Shown: one piece after another, positions 7,448 through 10,337 of the stretch
How positions within the stretch are numbered: position 1 is the stretch's first letter
Layout of the letters: the number at the start of each line of letters is the position of its first letter
Assembly (NCBI GenBank): GCA_024404215.1
Contig: JAKSQI010000047.1
Location: 1-10,337, forward strand
Length of the DNA: 10,337 nucleotides
Direction of reading: 5' to 3'
Source: Oscillospiraceae bacterium
Lineage (GTDB): Bacteria > Bacillota > Clostridia > Oscillospirales > Oscillospiraceae
Notes under the pieces: generated by a model
What the model was told of the DNA's origin: nothing
Database searches by the model: none
Seen by the model: the letters and a program-made list of their open reading frames with translations, nothing else
Program-made: the position numbers and the translations under genes

Positions 7448-7474
7448 AAAAAGACTGGAGCGGAGCTCCAGTCT
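7448..7474 (-). terminator. Intrinsic-terminator-like hairpin in the rimP leader; candidate attenuator and rpe-recR terminator
   Basis: On the minus strand AGACTGGAG (7474-7466) pairs perfectly with CTCCAGTCT (7460-7452) across the loop CTCCG, giving a nine-base-pair stem. It runs into TTTTT (7452-7448, the first T paired), then GTTG breaks the run. The hairpin is downstream of recR, about 20 bases downstream of the inferred rimP start site and about 55 bases before the rimP start codon. It can therefore stop recR read-through and attenuate the rimP-nusA operon. On the plus strand no T-run follows, so it is not a terminator in that direction. The short interrupted U-tract resembles NusA-dependent terminators. 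No clear antiterminator pairing is visible. Confidence 0.72.
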
Positions 7475-7501
7475 CAAATTACACTTATCACTTACTTGTC
7501 A

Positions 7502-7530
7502 AGTATAACACAGCTTTTGCGAAATTGCAA
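7502..7530 (-). promoter_or_regulatory. Predicted SigA-type promoter of the rimP-nusA-infB operon
   Basis: On the minus strand a -35 TTGCAA (7530-7525) is followed after 17 bases by a -10 TATACT (7507-7502), with TGT directly before it forming an extended -10 element. Transcription would begin near 7495, leaving a leader of roughly 100 bases before rimP. The stretch 7393-7558 between rimP and recR holds this promoter, the leader hairpin and the rimP ribosome binding site, and no gene. Prediction is by match to consensus only. Confidence 0.75.
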
Positions 7531-7558
7531 CAAGAATCCTTGGGAATTTCCTTAAAAA

Positions 7559-8158
7559 TCAGAACTCCCGGCGGCCCTCCAAAGCACGCATCAGGGTAGC
7601 ATCGTCCGCATACTCCAGATTGGAGCCAACAGGGATGCCATAGGCCAGGCGGGTGGTTTTCACATCAAAGGGCTTCAGCAGCCGGCTGATGTAACGGGCC
7701 GTGGTTTCTCCTTCCGTATCCGGATTGGTAGCCATGATAACCTCTTCCACTTCCCCTTCGGCTACCCGGGCAACCAGTTCCTTAATCATAAGGTCATCGG
7801 GAGCCACATGGTTCATGGGAGAAATGACGCCGTGGAGAACATGGTATAGGCCTTGATACTCCCGGCCGCGCTCCAGCGCCACCACATCCTTTGGGTCGGA
7901 TACCACGCAGATTACCTTGCTGTCCCGGCGGGGGTCGCTGCAAATCGGGCATAGCTCGGTATCTGTCAGGTTCTGGCAAACCCTGCAGCGATAAATGCTT
8001 TGCTTGGCCAAAAGCAGGGCTTCGGCAAAGGCCTTCACCTCCGACTCATCCCGGGCCAGAATGTGAAAAGCCAGCCGCTGGGCGGATTTTTTGCCAATGC
8101 CGGGCAAGGAGGCAAACTTATCAATAAGGATTTCCAGAGTTGGGGGGAAAAGACTCAT
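7559..8158 (-). CDS. recR: Recombination mediator protein RecR
   Basis: RecR works with RecO (and RecF) to load RecA on single-stranded DNA gaps. The 199-residue protein has normal length and all domains: helix-hairpin-helix (SLPGIGKKSAQRLAFHIL, about 17-34), a four-cysteine zinc finger (Cys58, Cys61, Cys70, Cys73), a Toprim domain (about 81-175, with VSDPKDVVALERG and ATNPDTEGETTARYI), and a C-terminal segment with GIPVGSNLEYADDATL. The start overlaps the rpe stop as ATGA (8155-8158), so the two are probably translated together; GGGGTGA lies upstream inside rpe. In many bacteria recR follows dnaX and the YbaB gene, but here it follows rpe. Identification is secure; a functional link with rpe is not implied. 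Confidence 0.97.
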   Translation of the reverse strand: MSLFPPTLEILIDKFASLPGIGKKSAQRLAFHILARDESEVKAFAEALLLAKQSIYRCRVCQNLTDTELCPICSDPRRDSKVICVVSDPKDVVALERGREYQGLYHVLHGVISPMNHVAPDDLMIKELVARVAEGEVEEVIMATNPDTEGETTARYISRLLKPFDVKTTRLAYGIPVGSNLEYADDATLMRALEGRREF

Positions 8159-8808
8159 GCCCGGTCACCCCGCAGCAAAGCGATACGGCCGGCCCGATCC
8201 TGAGCCTTGAAAACATCACTGCCGGCAACCAGCACATTAGCGCCGGCCTCTATGCAGACCTTGGCGGTTTCCGGGTTCACGCCGCCGTCAACCTCCAGCT
8301 CACAGGCCAGCCCCTGGTCCTCAATGGCCTTCCGGAGCAGACGCACCTTGGGCATCATGTCCGCCATGAACTTCTGGCCCCCAAAGCCCGGCTCCACCGT
8401 CATGACCAGAGCCAGGTCCAGAAGAGGCAAATAAGGCAGCAGCAGCTCCCCGGGGGTTTTCGGCTTAATGGCCAGACCTGCCTTTTTGCCGCAGGCCTTG
8501 ATTTCTTCCAAGGCCGGATAGATATCCTGGGGCTGGTCCGCCTCCAGATGGAAGACCACTAAATCAGCCCCGGCCTCGGCAAAGCGCTTAACATACCGAT
8601 GGGGCTTATCAATCATCAGATGCACATCCAGGAACATGTCCGTACGCTTGCGGACGGATTCCAGCACGGGAATGCCGATGGAGATGTTGGGAACAAAAAT
8701 GCCGTCCATAACGTCAAAATGCAGATAGTCGGCGGTTTTTATGGATTCCATGTCTGCCCCCAAATTGGTAAAATCGGCAGACAGAATGGAAGGAGCAATT
8801 TTTATCAT
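8155..8808 (-). CDS. rpe: Ribulose-phosphate 3-epimerase
   Basis: Rpe interconverts D-ribulose 5-phosphate and D-xylulose 5-phosphate in the pentose phosphate pathway. The 217 residues form one TIM barrel. Metal ligands and catalytic residues are seen in LHFDVMDGIFVPN (His30, Asp32), DVHLMI (His63) and EVDGGVN (Asp174). The phosphate-binding segment VEPGFGGQKF (138-147) and the opening PSILSADF are standard. The ATG at 8808 has GGAGAG upstream (nine bases after GGAG). It is the first gene of a two-gene unit with recR and is transcribed from a promoter about 35 bases upstream of its start. In Bacillus rpe sits near rsgA and prkC instead. Identification is secure. Allulose epimerases share the fold, but the motifs here are those of Rpe. 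Confidence 0.96.
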   Translation of the reverse strand: MIKIAPSILSADFTNLGADMESIKTADYLHFDVMDGIFVPNISIGIPVLESVRKRTDMFLDVHLMIDKPHRYVKRFAEAGADLVVFHLEADQPQDIYPALEEIKACGKKAGLAIKPKTPGELLLPYLPLLDLALVMTVEPGFGGQKFMADMMPKVRLLRKAIEDQGLACELEVDGGVNPETAKVCIEAGANVLVAGSDVFKAQDRAGRIALLRGDRA

Positions 8809-8842
8809 TGAAGCACTCTCCGATTCATTTCAGGTTGCTTCT

Positions 8843-8871
8843 ATCATACCCAATTCCACAACCTTTGGCAA
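8843..8871 (-). promoter_or_regulatory. Predicted SigA-type promoter of rpe-recR
   Basis: On the minus strand TTGCCA (8871-8866) and TATGAT (8848-8843) are separated by 17 bases. Transcription would begin near 8836, giving a leader of about 28 bases that carries the GGAGAG binding site. It is divergent from the xpaC promoter. The match to consensus is good; no experimental support is available here. Confidence 0.7.
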
Positions 8872-8877
8872 GTCTAA

Positions 8878-8917
8878 CTTGCGCTAATCGCAAGATATAT
8901 GAAGGCCCAGTATCTTG
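8878..8917. promoter_or_regulatory. Overlapping inverted repeats between the divergent rpe and xpaC promoters (possible operator)
   Basis: CTTGCG (8878-8883) and CGCAAG (8889-8894) form a perfect six-base inverted repeat with a five-base centre. The second arm is also the start of CAAGATA (8891-8897), which is repeated in inverse as TATCTTG (8911-8917) after 13 bases; the last three bases of that arm belong to the xpaC -35 box. The first arm lies seven bases upstream of the rpe -35 box. The arrangement suits a DNA-binding regulator acting on both promoters. The repeats are directly visible; the operator role is inferred. No gene lies in 8809-8976. Confidence 0.4.
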
Positions 8918-8943
8918 ACATCGGCTATTGCAAAGAATAAAAT
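8915..8943 (+). promoter_or_regulatory. Predicted strong SigA-type promoter of xpaC-telA
   Basis: A perfect -35 TTGACA (8915-8920) is separated by 17 bases from TAAAAT (8938-8943), one mismatch from consensus. Transcription would start near 8950, leaving a leader of under 30 bases before xpaC. The surrounding A/T-rich stretch supports promoter function. Confidence 0.8.
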
Positions 8944-8976
8944 ATTATAAATATAGGTAAAGGAAGGGTGGTGGCC

Positions 8977-9645
8977 ATGGGCGAAAAAAAGAAACAGAGA
9001 AAATCCGTGATTCCCATATACGGAATCGGCGTCTTTTGGACCCTATACGGTCTGCTGATGCCCATGTATCGTCCCTGGCACGTAGCCCTGCTGGCTGCGC
9101 TGACCGTGCCCGTGTATTTGCTGCTGAGTAAGCTTTTCAACCGGGCCTTGCCCGTTGCTGTTCCCGGCCCGGCCGAGGAGGAAGCCCCGGCGGAGCCTGT
9201 TTCCGAAACCGGCATACCGGAGCATGACGCCCTGCTGCAGGAAGGCCGGACTGCTGTGAAGGAGCTGACCCGGCTGCAAAAGCGAATGACCAATCCGGAA
9301 ATCCGGGCGAAAGTCGGCCGGATTGTAGAGCTGACGGAGCAGATTTTCAAGGACCTGAAGGAGGACCCGGAGGATTACAAAATGATACGGCGGTTTTCCG
9401 ATTACTTCCTCCCTACTACCTTAAAGCTGCTGCATGAATACGACCGCATGAGCGACATCCGCGTGCCGGGCATGAACGTATCCTCTACCAAGCAGCGGAT
9501 TGAGGACATTTTGGACACCACCATACTGGCCTATGAAAAGCAGCTGGATGCCCTGTTCGCCAATCAGGCCCTGGACATTGAAACCGATATCACGGTGCTG
9601 GAAAGCCTGCTGAAGCAGGAAGGACTGGCTTCCTCTGATTTTTAA
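8977..9645 (+). CDS. xpaC: XpaC-family membrane-anchored protein (5-bromo-4-chloroindolyl phosphate hydrolysis family)
   Basis: The 222-residue protein has a basic N-terminus (MGEKKKQRK), two hydrophobic segments (about 11-30 and 35-52) that should form a membrane hairpin, a Pro/Glu/Ala-rich linker (about 58-82), and a helical domain (about 85-215) with the family-like stretch RFSDYFLPTTLKLLHEYDRM (139-158). The family name comes from a Bacillus phenotype and does not establish an enzyme; no catalytic motif is evident. I chose the ATG at 8977, which has AGGAAGG nine bases upstream; in-frame GTG codons at 8968 and 8971 fall in or against that binding site. A TelA-like gene follows after 42 bases without a promoter or terminator, the same pairing as Bacillus xpaC-yaaN, so the two products probably act together, perhaps at the membrane. 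Family is fairly sure; function is unknown. Confidence 0.85.
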   Translation: MGEKKKQRKSVIPIYGIGVFWTLYGLLMPMYRPWHVALLAALTVPVYLLLSKLFNRALPVAVPGPAEEEAPAEPVSETGIPEHDALLQEGRTAVKELTRLQKRMTNPEIRAKVGRIVELTEQIFKDLKEDPEDYKMIRRFSDYFLPTTLKLLHEYDRMSDIRVPGMNVSSTKQRIEDILDTTILAYEKQLDALFANQALDIETDITVLESLLKQEGLASSDF

Positions 9646-9687
9646 ACACTAACCATTCTATTTAATGATAAGAAAGGAACCACTATC

Positions 9688-10337
9688 ATGGCAGAAAACA
9701 ACGAATTTGTACCTCAGCTGACCCTTAATCCCGACGCTATGGGCGCCGCCGCAGCCGTTGCTGCTCCGGAGCCTGCCGCCCCCGCCTTCACCCTGGAGCA
9801 GGACAACGCTGCCATTGCCGACAGTGTAGCCAGCCAGAAGAAGAGCCTGTCCGCCGAGGAGCAGGCCATGGTGGATGCCTTTGCCAAACAGATTGACATT
9901 ACCGACACCAACACCATTCTCACCTACGGCTCTGCCAGCCAAAAGCACATTTCTGACTTTGCCGACAGCGCCCTAAGCACCGTCCGCACCAAGGACCTGG
10001 GTGAGGTTGGCGACATGCTGTCTGACCTGGTAGTTGAGCTGAAGGGCTTCAACTTTGACGAGAAGGAAAAGAAGGGCCTGTTCGGCCTGCGCAAAAAGGC
10101 CGCCAACAAGATGGAAGGCCTGAAGGCCGACTATGCCAAGGCTGAGGTAAACGTTGAAAAGATTACTGAAATGCTGGAGAAGCATCAGGTGACCCTGATG
10201 AAGGACACCGCCATGCTGGACAAGATGTATGAAACCAACCAGGGCTACTTCAAGGAACTGACCATGTACATTCTGGCCGGCAAGCAGCGGCTGGAGGAGT
10301 GCCAGACCGTTACCCTTCCTGCCCTGCAGAAAAAGGC
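9688..10337 (+). CDS. TelA/YaaN-like 'toxic anion resistance' protein, N-terminal part (cut by window edge)
   Basis: The first 216 codons are present and the frame stays open at the right edge. The family (TelA, PF05816) was named for tellurite resistance and is linked to envelope and chemical stress in several bacteria, but its molecular role is not settled. After an Ala/Pro-rich, probably disordered N-terminus (about 1-50), the protein is highly charged and helical, with coiled-coil-like character from about residue 130. The stretch KAEVNVEKITEMLEKHQVTL, then MKDTAMLDKMYETN and LTMYILAGKQRLEE, matches the characteristic core of TelA proteins. The ATG at 9688 has AAAGGA nine bases upstream. 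It is second in an operon with xpaC, with no intervening promoter. The remaining C-terminal half lies outside the window. Confidence 0.87.
   Translation, partial: MAENNEFVPQLTLNPDAMGAAAAVAAPEPAAPAFTLEQDNAAIADSVASQKKSLSAEEQAMVDAFAKQIDITDTNTILTYGSASQKHISDFADSALSTVRTKDLGEVGDMLSDLVVELKGFNFDEKEKKGLFGLRKKAANKMEGLKADYAKAEVNVEKITEMLEKHQVTLMKDTAMLDKMYETNQGYFKELTMYILAGKQRLEECQTVTLPALQKK

Noticed and set aside
6937..7449. Longer rimP reading frame starting at 7449
   Set aside because: The extension crosses the leader hairpin region; the ATG at 7392 has a strong binding site and gives the normal RimP N-terminus.
7497..7502. Second promoter from a perfect TTGACA (minus strand) just after the rimP -10 box
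   Set aside because: No acceptable -10 hexamer lies 16-18 bases downstream; the positions hold AATTTG/ATTTGA-like sequence.
7531..7551. Small repeats near the recR stop (GGAAATTCC, CAAG-GATT-CTTG) as a recR terminator
   Set aside because: The arms are four bases with minimal loops and no U-run follows; too weak to call.
7292..7555. 87-codon plus-strand frame over the rimP start and leader
   Set aside because: It reads through the promoter and hairpin antisense to rimP and has no binding site or family resemblance.
8968..8976. GTG starts for xpaC at 8968 or 8971
   Set aside because: They overlap or abut the AGGAAGG binding site, leaving no room for initiation; ATG at 8977 has a proper spacing.

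Overview
The window reads as chromosomal DNA of a low-GC-phylum (Firmicutes) bacterium of the class Clostridia, probably an Oscillospiraceae-like gut anaerobe. The reasons are the Gram-positive order rimP-nusA-rnpM-ylxQ-infB-rbfA-nrnA-truB-ribF, NusA without C-terminal acidic repeats, strong GGAGG-type ribosome binding sites, SigA-type promoters, and moderately GC-rich coding sequence. Family or genus cannot be fixed from the sequence alone.

Region 1 (1-7530, minus strand) is one long, tightly packed translation/transcription operon. Read in the direction of transcription it holds a promoter, a short leader with a terminator-like hairpin, rimP (30S maturation), nusA (elongation/termination factor), rnpM/ylxR (RNase P modulator), an L7Ae-type RNA-binding protein (ylxQ), infB (IF2), rbfA (30S maturation), a DHH/DHHA1 nanoRNase/pAp phosphatase, truB (tRNA Psi55 synthase) and the first 177 codons of ribF (FAD synthetase), which runs off the left edge. 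Genes overlap or are separated by a few tens of bases at most, so translational coupling is likely throughout.

Region 2 (7559-8871, minus strand) is a two-gene unit, rpe (ribulose-phosphate 3-epimerase) then recR (recombination mediator), joined by an ATGA overlap and driven by its own promoter. The hairpin downstream of recR lies after the rimP promoter, so it can act both as the rpe-recR terminator and as an attenuator of the rimP-nusA operon.

Region 3 (8872-10337, plus strand) is a divergent unit: a near-consensus SigA promoter, xpaC (two membrane segments plus a helical cytoplasmic domain) and the first 216 codons of a TelA/YaaN-like 'toxic anion resistance' gene, which runs off the right edge. 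The rpe/xpaC intergenic region carries overlapping inverted repeats between the two promoters.

The genes are conserved housekeeping genes plus the poorly understood XpaC-TelA pair; I see no mobile element, CRISPR array, tRNA/rRNA gene or clear sign of transfer. The points of interest are regulatory: the candidate NusA-type attenuator before rimP, a self-complementary pair around the nusA ribosome binding site, a possible internal IF2 start, overlapping palindromes at the divergent promoter, and an atypical NusA S1 segment.
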